Source of the DNA: Plantago major | Lineage: Eukaryota; Streptophyta; Magnoliopsida; Lamiales; Plantaginaceae | Assembly: GCA_026545765.1 (NCBI GenBank) | Contig: CM048840.1 | Location: forward strand, 56,730,580-56,794,579 | Length of the DNA stretch: 64,000 nt | Direction: 5' to 3' | Program-made: the position numbers and the translations under genes | Notes under the pieces: model-generated | The model's database searches: none | What the model was told of the DNA's origin: nothing | What the model saw: the letters and a program-made list of their open reading frames with translations, nothing else | Part shown: piece by piece, positions 44,671-56,049 of the stretch | Layout of the letters: every line of letters begins with the position of its first letter | How positions within the stretch are numbered: position 1 is the stretch's first letter

Positions 44671-46117
44671 TGATGAGACTATAATTTAGAGTCTCATTTG
44701 GTCCTTTCTAGCGGTCTTTGTGAGTCTTTGTATTTAGTTTCTTAGTCCTTTTAGTTCATTTTTACGCTTTGGTGTTTTGTTTCTATCTTGCAGGAATCGT
44801 TGTTTTTTAGCCAAATTGAGGGTAAGTTTGTTAACATGGCTCGCCGCGACGAGGGATTCAGTCCGCCGCGGCGAGATTTCCCGAATGTAAAGGAAGTGAA
44901 TGTAGAAGGTTTCGCCAAGTAGAAAATCAATCATGGCGAGAATTGCCGAGAGGTAATTATTTATGTGGAAGGGAGCTCGCCGCGGCAGAGCATTTTGTCC
45001 GCCGCGGCAGGATTTCACGAATGCTAAATCGAATCCGCCGAAGAGAAGCTCGCCGCGGCGAAGGAATTTGCCTGCCGCGGCGAGATTTTGCGAAAGGCTC
45101 CCCTGTTCTGAAGATTGAAGCTCGCCGCGGCGGAGTATTTTGCCCGCCGCGGCGGAAGTTAATTATGGGATATATATTTCGATCGAAGAAGACTCGCCGC
45201 AGCGAGGAAATCAATCCGCCGCGGCGAGATGCGTAGATGGGAATTTCGATTTCCTTATTACTTTTGGATTTTGTAATTTCTTTCATACTACTTTTAACCT
45301 AGTTTAGTAATAGAACCTAGCCAAAAAACCTAAGAAAAAGAGAAAAAGCTCCATATTCATACTTTGACATTGATAACGATTTGGAGCTTGATTTTGCTTA
45401 TTCAACGAAGGATTAATATCGAATCCCTGATTACTATGGTAAATCTCTATTATTTTATCTTATTCAATTCGTTCTTACTCTGTTCTCGAATTGTTTGATC
45501 TTGCATGCAATTATCATTATGTTTGTGTTAATCATGATGACGAATATCTTGTATTCTTTCATCCTTGCTTCGATTATGAGTAGCTAAATCACTCCGGACA
45601 TGGTATTTGCGTGATAGCTTTGCGTATTCACTTCTAGGGTTTGAAATCGTTCATATAGGTTAGGCTCATTCAAAGATCTTCGTAAAAACTCTTCAATTCA
45701 ATACTCTTGTTCAAAGATTCTCTAAAATGTCTTGGTTAAGGATTGTGGATTGACGACCCACGATTACTCTAGTTCAAATATCTTTAAACTTGTTTGGTAA
45801 AGGTTGAATTGATAGTTTTCTGTACACCGACCGTGTGACAGTATGAACGTATCCCTAGAACGAATTAGCATTGCTTGATCGTAACTACTGTGTTCCTTCT
45901 ACCTCATTCTTACAAACAACTCCATTGTTAATTTCCGTTTTCTAGTTTTAAGAAGTACTCGAATTCAAACAAATCAACATTGTTTCGCAAGTAACTGTTT
46001 GTTTTCAATCGTTGCGATAGCCTAATTGATTCCTTAGCGAACGACCTCGTGGTTAGCATTGTCTATTTATAACAACTGCTTTCTACTTATTTCCTAAGTA
46101 GTAATTTGAGCATATCA
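44671..46117 (+). repeat. 5' LTR of the Athila-like element
   Basis: The first 31 bp form a hairpin with an 8-bp stem (ATGAGACT/AGTCTCAT). Between about 44838 and 45232 it carries repeated CpG-rich palindromes around CCGCGG (for example GCTCGCCGCGGCGA), spaced a few tens of bases apart in otherwise AT-rich DNA. Reading frames through this array give P-P-R-R repeats and are not genes. Confidence 0.92.
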
Positions 46118-46121
46118 AATT

Positions 46122-46139
46122 TGGCGCCGCTGCTGGGGA
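46122..46139 (+). other. Primer-binding site of the Athila-like element (tRNA-Asp type)
   Basis: TGGCGCCGCTGCTGGGGA lies four bases after the 5' LTR and fits the tRNA-Asp complement used by Athila/Tat elements, with two differences from the common TGGCGCCGTTGCCGGGGA. Confidence 0.85.
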
Positions 46140-46251
46140 ACCAATTCCTACCGTAGCACTGACAGCCGTTAGTTACTTGAGGCGTGATTTCATTTTATTT
46201 GGATTAATAAAAACTAAACAACAGTTGAGTTCTTGTTGTTCTGATCAAGTT

Positions 46252-47721
46252 ATGGAGTGCTTTCCTAGTTACTACGCACCCAGCGTAGAGCTATCTGGAC
46301 CAGCCATTATGGAGACAGCGAATAGTCTAGAGGTGTAACGGGGAGCTAGTGCATTCAGCGACAGTACTCTGCTAGCTTTGATTGCCCATGACAAAAAATA
46401 CATGAGTCTTGTGATGGAAGGGCAAGAAAGGACTAGAAAACAGATAGAGCAAATGGTAAGCAGGATGGAGGATTTTACCGACACTGGTCAGGTTTCTGGC
46501 AAGCACCCAATTCGGGGATGAGGAAACCGAGGAGGAGGAAGTTTAGGCAACAATAGTACTTCGAAGTGGAAAGGTAATCGAAAGGTCGGAACTAGAACCA
46601 CAGACACAAGCCCCGGATGCCCCAGTAGTCGACCTCACGGAGGAGGACCAACCCTTGACAGAAATAGCCAAACCACCGGTGGTACGCACGGGGGGTGCTT
46701 CACAAATCTGATAACCCTTACCGTCCACCCGGACCCCCAATCAGCAAAGAACTACCATATCCAGGTAGAATCAGGAAACCCAAGGATGACAGCAAATTCA
46801 AAGCTATTCTGGCCATGCTCTCAAAGGTGAATGTGAACCTCCCACTCCTTGACCTCATTGATAATGTCCCCTCCTACTCTAAGTTCTTCAAGGATCTCAA
46901 TGCAAGTAAGAGGAAGTATTTGGCCAACGAAAAGCTAGTTCTACCAGAAATAGCTAATTCAGTGGTTGCCTTACCAGTGAAACAACAAGATCCGGGGAGC
47001 TTTGTGATTGATATACAGATGGAAAATGGGAAGATAACAAAAGGAATGCTCGATTTGGGGCCAGCATCAATCTTTACCAGGAGATGGGTTTGGGGGAATT
47101 GGCATCGGTGAACATGACTCTGCAGCTAGCAGACAGGAGCATCAGGCGCCCCCTGGGAGTGATTCGTGATGCACTAGTCAGAGTAGACACCTTCCTAGTT
47201 CTAGTAGATTTCGTGGTACTACCCCCCCCAATGGAGCCAGCACTAGTAGTAAGGACCATGTGATCCTTTTGGGAAGACCATTTATGAAAACAGTGGAGTT
47301 GCAGGTCGATGTGGCGGAAGGAAAGATTGCAATGGAAATTGGTGGAAACAAGATCAGCAAGGATGCAACACGACCGGCAGGTAATTCTGACACCTACTCA
47401 GTGGAAGAAAGTAATCTGATTTCTGAAGTAAATGCTGAGTTTGATGATATTATCGATGATTGTGTGCATGCTACTTACCTAGCTACATTAATTGATGATA
47501 AGCTAGAAGCAGCCCTAACCCTTAGTTCCGATGAGGATATGCTTTGTGAGGAGAGTAGTGAGATAGTCTACATGCTTGACTCGGCTGAAGTCAACCCTGG
47601 TGAGGAAATCCATCCCCTTGGTGGAAATACCGGGGAAATCGAACCCCCTAAACCCGACATTAAGGAGCTCCCGTCCCATCTTAAATACGCTTCCTGGGAG
47701 AAAAGAAAACTAAACCTGTGA
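46252..47721 (+). pseudogene. Athila-type gag remnant and protease
   Basis: An ATG at 46252 opens a short frame (M-E-C-F-P-S-Y-Y-A-P) ending in a stop after 28 codons. Recognisable Athila sequence starts near 46740 with L-P-Y-P-G-R, K-F-K-A-I-L-A-M-L and S-K-F-F-K-D-L, followed by the protease region: L-D-L-G with a one-base shift after it, L-Q-L-A-D-R-S and, from 47260, I-L-L-G-R-P-F. Most of gag, including any zinc knuckle, is missing, so the element has lost about 1 kb here. The acidic linker to RT ends at a TGA at 47719-47721. Confidence 0.75.
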
Positions 47722-48689
47722 TAATCTCTTCGAAATTGCAAAAGGAAGAAGAGAATAGGCTAGTAGAGCTTTTGAGAGAGAACTCCGCAGCCAAAGGGTG
47801 GGGGATTGGTGACATCAAGGGCATTAGTGCGACTAGGTGCACCCATAGGATTAGTCTTGAAGATGACGCCAAACCTATGAGGCAACCACAACGTAGGCTT
47901 AACCTTGCCATGCAAGACGTAGTTAAAACCGAGATACTTAAGCTGTTAGAACATGATATGATCTACCCTATAGCTGACAGTCGATGGGTAAGCCCTGTGT
48001 CTGTTGTCCCAAAAAAGTCTGGAGTAACTGTTGAGACCAATGAGAAAGTGATAGAGGTTCCTGTTAGGAAAACCACTGGGTGGCGTGTTTGCATAGATTA
48101 TAGGAGATTGAATGTTGCCACTAAGAAGGACCACTTCCCCCTGCCCTTTATTGATGAGATGCTAAACCGCCTTGCGGGGTGCGAGTTCTATTGTTTTTTG
48201 GATGGCCTTTCAGGTTTCTATCAGATTCCCATAGCGCAGGAGGACCAAGAGAAGACCACCTTCACTTGCCCATACGGCACCTTCGCCTATCGCAGGATGC
48301 CTTTTGGCTTATGCAACGCTCCGGCAACTTTTCAAAGGTGCATGCTCTCTATCTTCTCTGACATGGTGCAGGATTTCATTGGGGTATTTATGGATGACTT
48401 CTCTCCCTTTGGTGACTCATTCACCGACTGCCTTGGTAAGCTTGATAAAGTCTTGAAACGTTGCATAGAATGTAATCTGACCCTTAGTTGGGAAAAAAGT
48501 CACTTTATGGTGCGAGAGGGTATTGTTCTAGGGCATGTGGTTTCTAAGCAGGGGATTGAGGTAGATAGAGCTAAACTTGATGTTATAGTGAAACTTCCCC
48601 CACCCACTTGTGTGAAAGAGTTACAATTTTTTCTAGGACATATTGGATTCCATAGGAGGTTCATCCAGGATTTCTCAAAAAATTGCTAA
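47718..48689 (+). pseudogene. Athila-type reverse transcriptase
   Basis: A 323-codon frame has W-V-S-P-V-S-V-V-P-K-K, R-V-C-I-D-Y-R-R-L-N, the motif-A region F-L-D-G-L-S-G-F-Y-Q-I, R-M-P-F-G-L-C-N-A-P-A-T-F-Q, F-M-D-D-F and L-G-H-V-V-S. F-M-D-D in place of Y-x-D-D is usual in Athila. It ends at a TAA at 48687-48689 inside the start of the connection domain. Confidence 0.9.
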
Positions 48690-49180
48690 GTGCCTTAGTA
48701 ACTTGCTGGTGAAAGATGTGCCTTTTATTTTCGATGATAAGTGCATGGAAGCCTTTAATATCCTGAAAGAAAAACTTGTTTCCGCCCCTATTGTTATGGA
48801 ACCTGATTGGTCTTTACCAAGATTATGTGCGATGCTTCTGACTATGCTATAGGTGATGTTCTAGGACAAAGAGTCGATAGGCATTTCCATGTAATTTACT
48901 ATGCCAGCAAAACTCTGAATGGTGCACATGTCAATTACACCACCACTGAGAAATAATTCATGGCTGTCATATTCGCCCTGGATAAATTCAGGTCGTATTT
49001 GAAGGGATTCAAGGTAATATTGCATACCGACCATGCAGCAATTTGCCACCTTATGGCCAAAAGCGATTCTAAGCCTCGCCTTATTCGCTGGGTCCTGATG
49101 CTGCAAGAATTTGACTGTGAGATAGTTGCCAAGTGTGGCAAAGACAATTTAGTGGCAGATCACCTATCCAGGATTAATCC
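48690..49180 (+). pseudogene. Athila-type RNase H
   Basis: The pieces read K-C-L-S-N-L-L and F-D-D-K-C-M-E-A-F. After a frameshift near 48825 come C-D-A-S-D-Y-A-I-G-D-V-L-G-Q-R (first catalytic D), N-Y-T-T-T-E-K with a stop at 48954-48956, L-H-T-D-H-A-A and finally D-H-L-S-R. The order fits gypsy RNase H. Confidence 0.85.
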
Positions 49181-50506
49181 TAGCGCCATCGCCCCTTCTC
49201 CCCCCATCCCTGATGATCTCCTTGATGAGCATGTATTCTCTATTAGTCTAGAACCCTGGTTTGCCGACATTGTTAATTTTAAGGCCACAGGATTGTTTGC
49301 TGCTAACATGACTTCGCAGGAAAAGAAGAATTTTGCTATTCGCTGCAGGAGCTACTTCTGGGATGATCCATACTTGTTCAAGCTAGGCAATGATGGCGTG
49401 ATACGGCGCTGTGTATCAGAAGATGAGATTGGAAGCATACTCGCATTCTGCCACTCCATGCAGTGTGGTGGGCACTATAATGAGAAGAAAACCGCCTTGA
49501 AGGTTCTTCAATCAGGTTTTTTCTGGCCCTCTCTTTTTAAAGATGCTCATAAATTTTGTATCAGCTGTGATGCCTGTCAGCGAAGTAGCAATATAAGCCA
49601 GCGGAATGAGATGCCCCTCACTAGTAATCTTGTTGTTGAACCCTTTGACGTGTGGGGCATCGACTTTATGGGACCCTTCCCCAAGAGTAATGGCTTTGAT
49701 TATATACTGGTTGTTGTCGATTATGTGACTAAGTGGGTGGAAGCAATTCCAACCAAGACTAATGATTCCAAAGTTTTTGTCTCTTTTCTTGCCAAGAATA
49801 TTCTTTGCAGGTTTGGCACCCCCAGGGTAGTAATCAGTGATTGTGGCTCCCACTTCATCAACCGCTCCTTTGCGAATCTGTTAACAAAGTATGGAGTGCA
49901 TCATCGGGTTGCTACTGCATATCATCCCCAGACTTGGGCCAGGTAGAGGTTAGTAACCAGCAGATCAAGAGTATACTTGAGAGGGTGGTGAAGCCTAATC
50001 GGAAAGACTGATCGTACAAGCTCAACGACGCCTTGTGGGCATACCGCACAAGCTACTAGACTGTTAAAGGGACCACACCTTATAGGCTAGTCTATGGGAA
50101 AGCTTGCCACCTACCGGTAGAGCTTGAGCACAGGGCAAAATGGGCAATTAAGGTCCTAAACCTCGATTTGGATGCAGCTGGCAAAGAGCGTATACTGCAG
50201 CTCTCAGAACTGGAAGAACTCCGGAACACTGCTTTCGAGAATGCTAAGATCTATAAGGCCAAGACTAAGGAGTATCATGATAAGGGAATAATTCGTAAGG
50301 ATTTGACCCCAGGTATGAAAGTTTTACTCTTCAACTCTCGCCTTAAACTGTTTCCAGGTAAGCTGCGCTCTCGATGGGATGGACCGTACGAAATCGTTCC
50401 TGTGGCACCACATGGTGTTGTCGAACTCTTGAACACAAGTGATGGATCCACCTTCAAGGTCAATGGACAATGGGTTAGGCCATATCTGGAAGGATTTAAA
50501 GAGTGA
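49181..50506 (+). pseudogene. Athila-type integrase
   Basis: The HHCC zinc-binding region (H-x6-H, then C-I-S-C-D-A-C-Q) is at about 49450-49580. [10 protein letters not shown] carries the first catalytic D and V-I-S-D-C-G-S-H-F the second. A frameshift near 49935 puts the catalytic E (G-Q-V-E) in another frame. The C-terminal part is open at 50168-50506 and ends with S-R-W-D-G-P-Y and [10 protein letters not shown], the usual Athila/Tat tail. I see no chromodomain. Confidence 0.9.
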
Positions 50507-51953
50507 CCGGAGGAAGAGGTTGTTCTTGGTGAGTCTAGTACATGACTATAAAGGTACACGAGGAGGCAAGTCACTATAGCTCCCATTCTCTTTTCTTTTT
50601 GACTCTATGCTTGAGCACATGCTTGAGTTTAGGTTTGGGGAGGGGGAATGTGCTCTCTAATGTCTTGTCTGCATTTTTCTCTGTTATCTGTGTCTTTAGA
50701 GTCTTTCATCTTTACTTCTATGTATTCTGTTCTATTGTGTGTTATGTGACCTTTCTCTGTTAAAGTTTCTTTGTCAGTCTAGGTCTAGTTAATTTCCCTA
50801 TAAGTACTTTCGTGGTGAGTCTGAGTCTGTGACCAAGTCGAACGTCCATTGTAGGTGTTAAATCCACTTGCTGCTTATGTTTTGTTTGATGATTAGCTGG
50901 AAGTAGGACAGTGTATTTTTAATCCTGCAAGGTCTTTTCTCTTTTAAATGGCAAGTTTGTTTATCTCCTTGGTCCAAAAAGCCTATGAGAAGCCTGAGAG
51001 CCGATGAAAATTTTTTGTACCGGCAAATGTATTGTGTGATTTCCTGGGTTGTGCAAGGTTTAACGTATTACTTGCGCCTTTTCATAATTATGTGTACTCA
51101 GTCTTGTTAGGCATGACGAACGACATGCTCGTTTTAAGCTCTTCGCCCTGTTCCAAGGAACAGGTTTGGGGAGAGAACTGTTATCTTGCGACTTTTATGT
51201 GTTGTTTTGCATTATTGTTGAAAAGTTTGTTTACTGCTCCCTAAAAGCTTATTGATATTTGAATCTCGGGGTGGATCTATGGTCTTCATTGATCACCGTT
51301 AGTCGTGTTAGGCATGTTTCAAATACTACCTTTATACCGGCGTTGTCCTAAAAAGCCATATGTTCGTGAGGGTTGATGGCACGTACACCAAACTGACACG
51401 CACAAAAGTGCGGACTTTCGGTAAAATAGACACCTGCAAAAAATTGAGATTAAAAGAGCCCAATGAGGCCAAGCACTGAATTACAGTGAAGAATTCGATT
51501 GAGATTTGAATCGGTTGACGTGATTAGGGGGAGCAGTTTCAGCTTTTGTTTTCTGAAAAATTGAGTCGCCTGTTAAGTCCCTTTCAATCTAATGAGACGA
51601 GTACAAAAGTATAAGATATTTTAGGCACCTTTGTGACGCAAGTCACCTACCCAGTTTATTTTTGAGCTTATACCCCATTTGGATACTTCCAAGAGAGTGA
51701 GAGATACACTGCATTCACCTGTGAGGGACTAGCGAGCTACACTTAAGTGCTATTTGTCTGGGAAACGATTGTGTTTGATTTTCTGTACACTGTTTTGCCA
51801 AAGTTGGTTTGATAACAAACTTTTTGCATCTCGTGCACTTACTGTTTACAATGGTAGATTCGGTCACTTGGGACCTTAACACCTCGTTTGCTTTCGTGGT
51901 TTGAGTCTAGTTTTTATCTAGGTTTGTTTTTTTGCTCGGGGACGAGCAAAACT
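50507..51953 (+). other. Non-coding 3' region of the Athila-like element
   Basis: About 1.45 kb between the integrase stop and the polypurine tract holds no open frame of note, although Athila elements often have an env-like gene here. Much of it (from about 50810) is shared with the remnant at 19815-21070, so the sequence is a family feature and not random decay. Confidence 0.75.
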
Positions 51954-51968
51954 TCGGTTTGGGGAGTT
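51954..51968 (+). other. Polypurine tract of the Athila-like element
   Basis: CGGTTTGGGGAGTT directly precedes the 3' LTR; the related remnant has GGTTTGAGGAGTT at 21058-21070. Confidence 0.75.
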
Positions 51969-53339
51969 TGATGAGACTATAATTTAGAGTCTCATTTGGT
52001 CCTTTTTAGCGGTCTTTGTGAGTCTCTGTCTTTAATTTCTTAGTCTTTTTAGTTCATTTTTACGCTTTGGTGTTTTGTTTCTATCTTACAGGAATCGTTG
52101 TTTTTTAGCCAAATTGAGGGCATGTTAGTTAACATGGCTCGCCGCGGCGAGATTTCCCGAATGTAAAGGAAGTGAATGTAAGAAGGCTCGCTGCGGCGAG
52201 AAAATCAGTCCGCCGCGGTGAGAATTGCCGAGAGTTAATTATTTATCTGGAAGGGAGCTCGTCGCGGCGGAACATTTTGTCCGCCTAGGTAGGATTTCAT
52301 GAACGCTAAATCGAATCCGCCGAAGAGAAGCTCACCCCGGCGAAGGAATTTGCCTGCTGTGGCGAGATTTTGCGAAAGGCTCCCTTGTTCTGAAGATGGA
52401 AGCTCGCCGCGGCGGAAGTTAATTATTGTATACATATTTCGATCGAAGAAGACTCGCCGCGGCGAAGAAATCAATCCGCCGCGGCGAGATGCGTAGATGG
52501 GAATTTCGATTTCCTTATTACTTTTGGATTTTGTAATTTCTTTCATACTTCTTTTAACCTAGTTCATAGAGAAAAAGCTCCATATTCATACATTGACATT
52601 GATAACGATTTGGTGCTTGATTTCACTTATTCATCGAAGGATTGATATCGAATCCCTGATCACTGTGGTAAATCTCTATTGTTTTATCTTATTCAATTCG
52701 TTCTTACTCTGTTTCTCGAATTTTTTGAGCTTGCATGCGATTATCATTCTGTTTGTGTTAATCAGGAGCAATATCTTGTATTCTTTCATCCTTGCGTCGA
52801 TTATGAGTAGCTAAATCACTCCAGACATGGAACTTGCGTGATAGCTTTTTCGCTTCTAGGGTTTGAAATAGTTCATATAGGTTAGGCTCGTTCAAAGATC
52901 TTCGTAAAAACCCTTCAATTCAATACTCTCGTTCAAAGATTCTCTAAAATGTCTTGGTTAAGGATCGTGGATTGACGACCCACGATTACTCTAGTTTAAA
53001 TATCTTCAAACTCGTTTGGTAAAGGTTGAATTGATAATTTTTTGTACACTAACCGTGTGACAGTATGAACGTTTCCCTAGAGCGAATTAGCATTGCTTGA
53101 TCATAACTACTGTGTTCCTTCTACCATATTCTTACAAACAACTCCATTGTTAATTTCCGTTTTCTAGTTTTAAGATGTACTCAAATTCAAACAAATCAAC
53201 ATTGTTTCGTAAGCAACTGTTTGTTTTCAATCGTTGCGGTAGCCTAATTGATTCCTTAGAGAAGGACTTCGTGGTTAGCATTGTCTATTTACAACAACTG
53301 CTTTCTACTTGTTTCCTAAGTACTAATTTGAGCATATCA
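51969..53339 (+). repeat. 3' LTR of the Athila-like element
   Basis: It is 1371 bp, TGATGAGACT to GAGCATATCA. It has the same terminal hairpin and a shorter CCGCGG array (about 52138-52495) than the 5' LTR; the loss of repeat units accounts for much of the 76-bp size difference. Confidence 0.92.
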
Positions 53340-55597
53340 CTCACTGGAGCCAGATTTTGTATTCTTTTTATTTCCAGCCTGTTTCGACCGGTTTAAATTA
53401 CCATTTTGCCCCTGAACGTTGTAGAATTAAATATATGCCTTTCTACCATTTAAACCAATTTATCCTAGTTCCATAAATTACCGTTTTATCCTTATTACCC
53501 GTTTTCTCAGTTTCGAGCTTTAAACCGGAATAGTGGCATTGTGGAGTTAGCAAGTGGTGTCTTGGGAGGATTTAAGGGTCAAGGTGACTTTGGGGAATTT
53601 GAGTTACACGTTGGAGCTTTGTGGTTGGCTATGTTAAGTTGGATTCGTATCGACCTTGAGGTGAGGGGAACTGTTGGAAGTTTTGCTTTATTTTATTGTT
53701 ATAGTATATATATGTATTGTTTTAAAGTTTGACAAATAACTTATGGCTATTATATCAAGTAATGGGACTTGATATAATAGTCTATTCAAAAAAAGGATCA
53801 AGTATGTGTATCCCAAAATGTTTTATCGGTGTATGCGATTTGTGAAAGTGATTTGTGAAAGCATGGATTATGTGTACATTTAAGCTCATCGATATGCCTA
53901 TGAAGTGTGTGACCCTTTCGAGGGATTGTCGTGCTTTGGAGTACTCCCAGTGTTATGTGTGTGGCCCCTATTGTGTTAGGGGATATGTTATGTGAAAAGC
54001 CGGCATGTGTGCCACCACGGTTTGTGTGGCTGTAGTATATATTTGATTCGAGCAAAATGCAAATTGTGATTATTGTGACATGTGTTCCATGCAAAATGAT
54101 TTTCGACTATGTTTGATATAAAATGGAGTGTATATATATGTAAACTTTTTATATGTACTTGATCCGGGTAAAAGTGCCAGGAGCTCACCCTTACACCCCC
54201 TTTCAGATGTTTAGTGAATTGACATTGATTGATGGTACATTGGAGTTGTGACGGTAGTCAGATGATGGATTTGTGAAGGTTGTTTAGTGGTTGCTGCGGC
54301 TCTGAGATTTCTATTGTATAAGATGTTTTGTATTGTTGGGATTGTTTTTGTTAAGGATTTGTAATTGATATAATTACTATGTAATGGATTTTAGATGCTC
54401 TGTCGTACCACTCCGAGATATTTTTATTTATGTATTTGAGGATTAGAGGAAGGCTTCGTCTTGACGTGAGCCCATCTCACGATAGACGACCGGTCGCGCC
54501 AAAGTGAATTGGTTTTGGGGACTGACATTCCACCTCCACTTCATCAACCACTACCAACACCACCATCATTTCTTCCATCGCTACCACAAACACCCACTCC
54601 TCAATCAACCCCACAAGCAATAAGTCATCTAACAACTCCTCTGCAATTCCCAATCCACCTATTGACTCCATCCCAAACACAAAAGTCTCCTTCCTGAAAC
54701 CAATGCCAATAAAAGTTCTTCCAAGAAATGACGCAGGGAGAGGAAGGAGAAGAAAATGAAGAAGGAGAGAAGAGCTAGATGAGCGAGAGATAGTAGGAGA
54801 CAAAGTAGTCCACAAGTCTCTTGTGTGGAAAAGGGAGGGGAAGATAATGACATACCTGTCAATTTGGCATTGGAGGTACATAACTATCTTGTTCCTGACC
54901 TCAACAGACACCACCACCTGAGCATGATGATTAATTGAAGTGCTACTATAGAAAATTGTTGTCATTTTTAAGTTTACTTTACGTGTTAGTTTCATGCATT
55001 AGTTAACAGATATATCGTTATTTCTTATCATTAATTAGTAATGGAACAATGATTATCATGGAATACAAATTATCTATATGGACCTCATTTAATTGTACAC
55101 ATGCCACACTAAGACACTTAAATAACTATAAATACATCTATACTTATCTATATCTCGCACCATGACCACATCAATTATTTAATTTTTAAAAAATTTAACG
55201 CGATCTTTTTGCGCAAATTTTGCATGTAACAATGGCAAAAACATGTAAGGTTAAATAACAATCCACACAAAACTAATCAAACGTCAATATAATTTTGAAA
55301 TCTCATGTTTGTGCACGCACATATATTACACTACAAAATGTATAACATAAATGATGTTTAAGCAATCAAAATAGAACAAAAAATTATATCGCAAGGCAAG
55401 GTCAACCTCAAATATCTTAAAGAATAGCAAACAACAATTAATGCAAATCATATGCGCTTGCGTTTTTCTCATTTGTAATCTTCCTTTTATTTCTTTTGTT
55501 CAAAAGTAATATATGTAGAATCTTAGAAAATTACACATGGATATTAAAGGGCACTAATATTCAATCCCCATTTGCAATTACCTCTCACTTTGTGCCC

Positions 55598-55605
55598 TAT
55601 AAATA
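55598..55605 (+). promoter_or_regulatory. TATA box of small gene copy B
   Basis: TATAAATA lies 97 bp upstream of the chosen ATG (55702). The same box lies 98 bp upstream in copy C. Confidence 0.7.
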
Positions 55606-55701
55606 CACCCTTAGTCTAGGTCATTTTCACATCCACAATCAATGTACTCTTATTTCATCACTCTTTTACTAACAATAGTTTCCACCAGCACTATTGATAT
55701 C

Positions 55702-56049
55702 ATGTCTTCCTCATCCACTTCCTCAACCACCACCACCACCGCCGCCATTGTGTCTTCTTCCGTCGCTACCACAACCACCCACTCCTCAATCAACCCCATA
55801 AACAATAAGTTATCTACAAACATCTCTGCAATTCCCAATCCACGTACTGACCCCGTCCCAAACCCAAGTCCCCGTCCCAAACCAATGCTAGAGGAGGTTG
55901 AGATAGCAGGAGACACAAGCAGTTCACAAGTGTCCGATGATGAAGAAGGAGGGGAAGATGATGACATACCTGTCATTTTGGCATTGGAGGCACATCACTA
56001 TCGTGTTCCTGACCTCAATAAAACGCCACCACTTGAGCCTGATGAGTGA
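55702..56049 (+). CDS. Small acidic protein with a C-terminal DLNxxP (EAR-like) motif, copy B
   Basis: The ATG at 55702 was chosen because copies A and C have it in the same place. An in-frame ATG at 55642 exists only in B and would add a 20-residue hydrophobic start (M-Y-S-Y-F-I-T-L-L-L-T-I-V). The 115-residue product has an S/T-rich N-terminal 45 residues, a P/N-rich linker, an acidic stretch (S-D-D-E-E-G-G-E-D-D-D) and a C-terminus Y-R-V-P-D-L-N-K-T-P-P-L-E-P-D-E. D-L-N-x-x-P is one form of the EAR repression motif, which recruits TOPLESS-type corepressors in plants. No DNA-binding domain is present. I do not recognise the family. There is no intron. Conservation of the C-terminus with C while the N-terminus drifts suggests it is a real gene. 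Confidence 0.6.
   Translation: MSSSSTSSTTTTTAAIVSSSVATTTTHSSINPINNKLSTNISAIPNPRTDPVPNPSPRPKPMLEEVEIAGDTSSSQVSDDEEGGEDDDIPVILALEAHHYRVPDLNKTPPLEPDE

Larger units (their letters stand above)
44671..53339 (+). mobile_element. Complete Athila-like Ty3/gypsy retrotransposon (8669 bp)
   Basis: LTRs are 44671-46117 (1447 bp) and 51969-53339 (1371 bp), both TGATGAGACT...GAGCATATCA. The TSD CTCAC is perfect at 44666-44670 and 53340-53344. A tRNA-Asp-type primer site, gag/protease remnants, RT, RNase H and integrase follow in Athila order. There is no env-like frame in the 1.46 kb between pol and the 3' LTR. Several frameshifts and clear LTR divergence show it is not recent. Confidence 0.93.
43001..54527 (+). 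mobile_element. Element X: LTR retrotransposon with a 172-bp interior, interrupted by an Athila-like element
   Basis: LTR 1 is 43001-43766 and LTR 2 is 43939-54527; removing the nested Athila-like element and its duplicated CTCAC leaves about 1915 bp for LTR 2. The TSD TTCCA is perfect at 42996-43000 and 54528-54532. The interior (43767-43938) has only a primer site and a polypurine tract. No gag or pol is present, so it needed proteins in trans or is a deletion product. LTR style (TGTAAAATCCCGG...GACTGACA) and the iMet-like primer site fit Ty3/gypsy chromovirus derivatives, but this is not certain. Confidence 0.88.
43939..54527 (+). repeat. LTR 2 of element X, split by the Athila-like element
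   Basis: The parts are 43939-44670 and 53345-54527. The sequence across the insertion is rejoined by removing 44671-53344. It includes a region (53870-54115) that recurs inverted at 60839-61072, and an end block (54450-54500) that recurs inverted from 57551. Confidence 0.88.
42904..54990 (+). pseudogene. Small DLNxxP-type gene, copy A, split by an LTR element
   Basis: Leader and first ten bases of coding sequence (ATG at 42991) are followed by element X at 43001. The gene resumes after the target duplication at 54533. The resumed part keeps the S/T/N-rich N-terminal segment but then shifts frame near 54690-54730. The C-terminal words V-P-D-L-N are still readable near 54894-54908, but the K-T-P following them has become R-H-H. 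Promoter disruption, insertion and frameshifts together make it dead. Confidence 0.75.

Noticed and set aside
44943-45286. Arginine/proline-rich frames on both strands in the Athila-like LTR
   Set aside because: They are by-products of the CCGCGG repeat array, with no start context, and lie inside an LTR.
54477-54995. A 172-codon minus-strand frame across the end of element X and gene copy A
   Set aside because: It is antisense to gene copy A and crosses a transposon boundary, so it cannot be an inherited gene.
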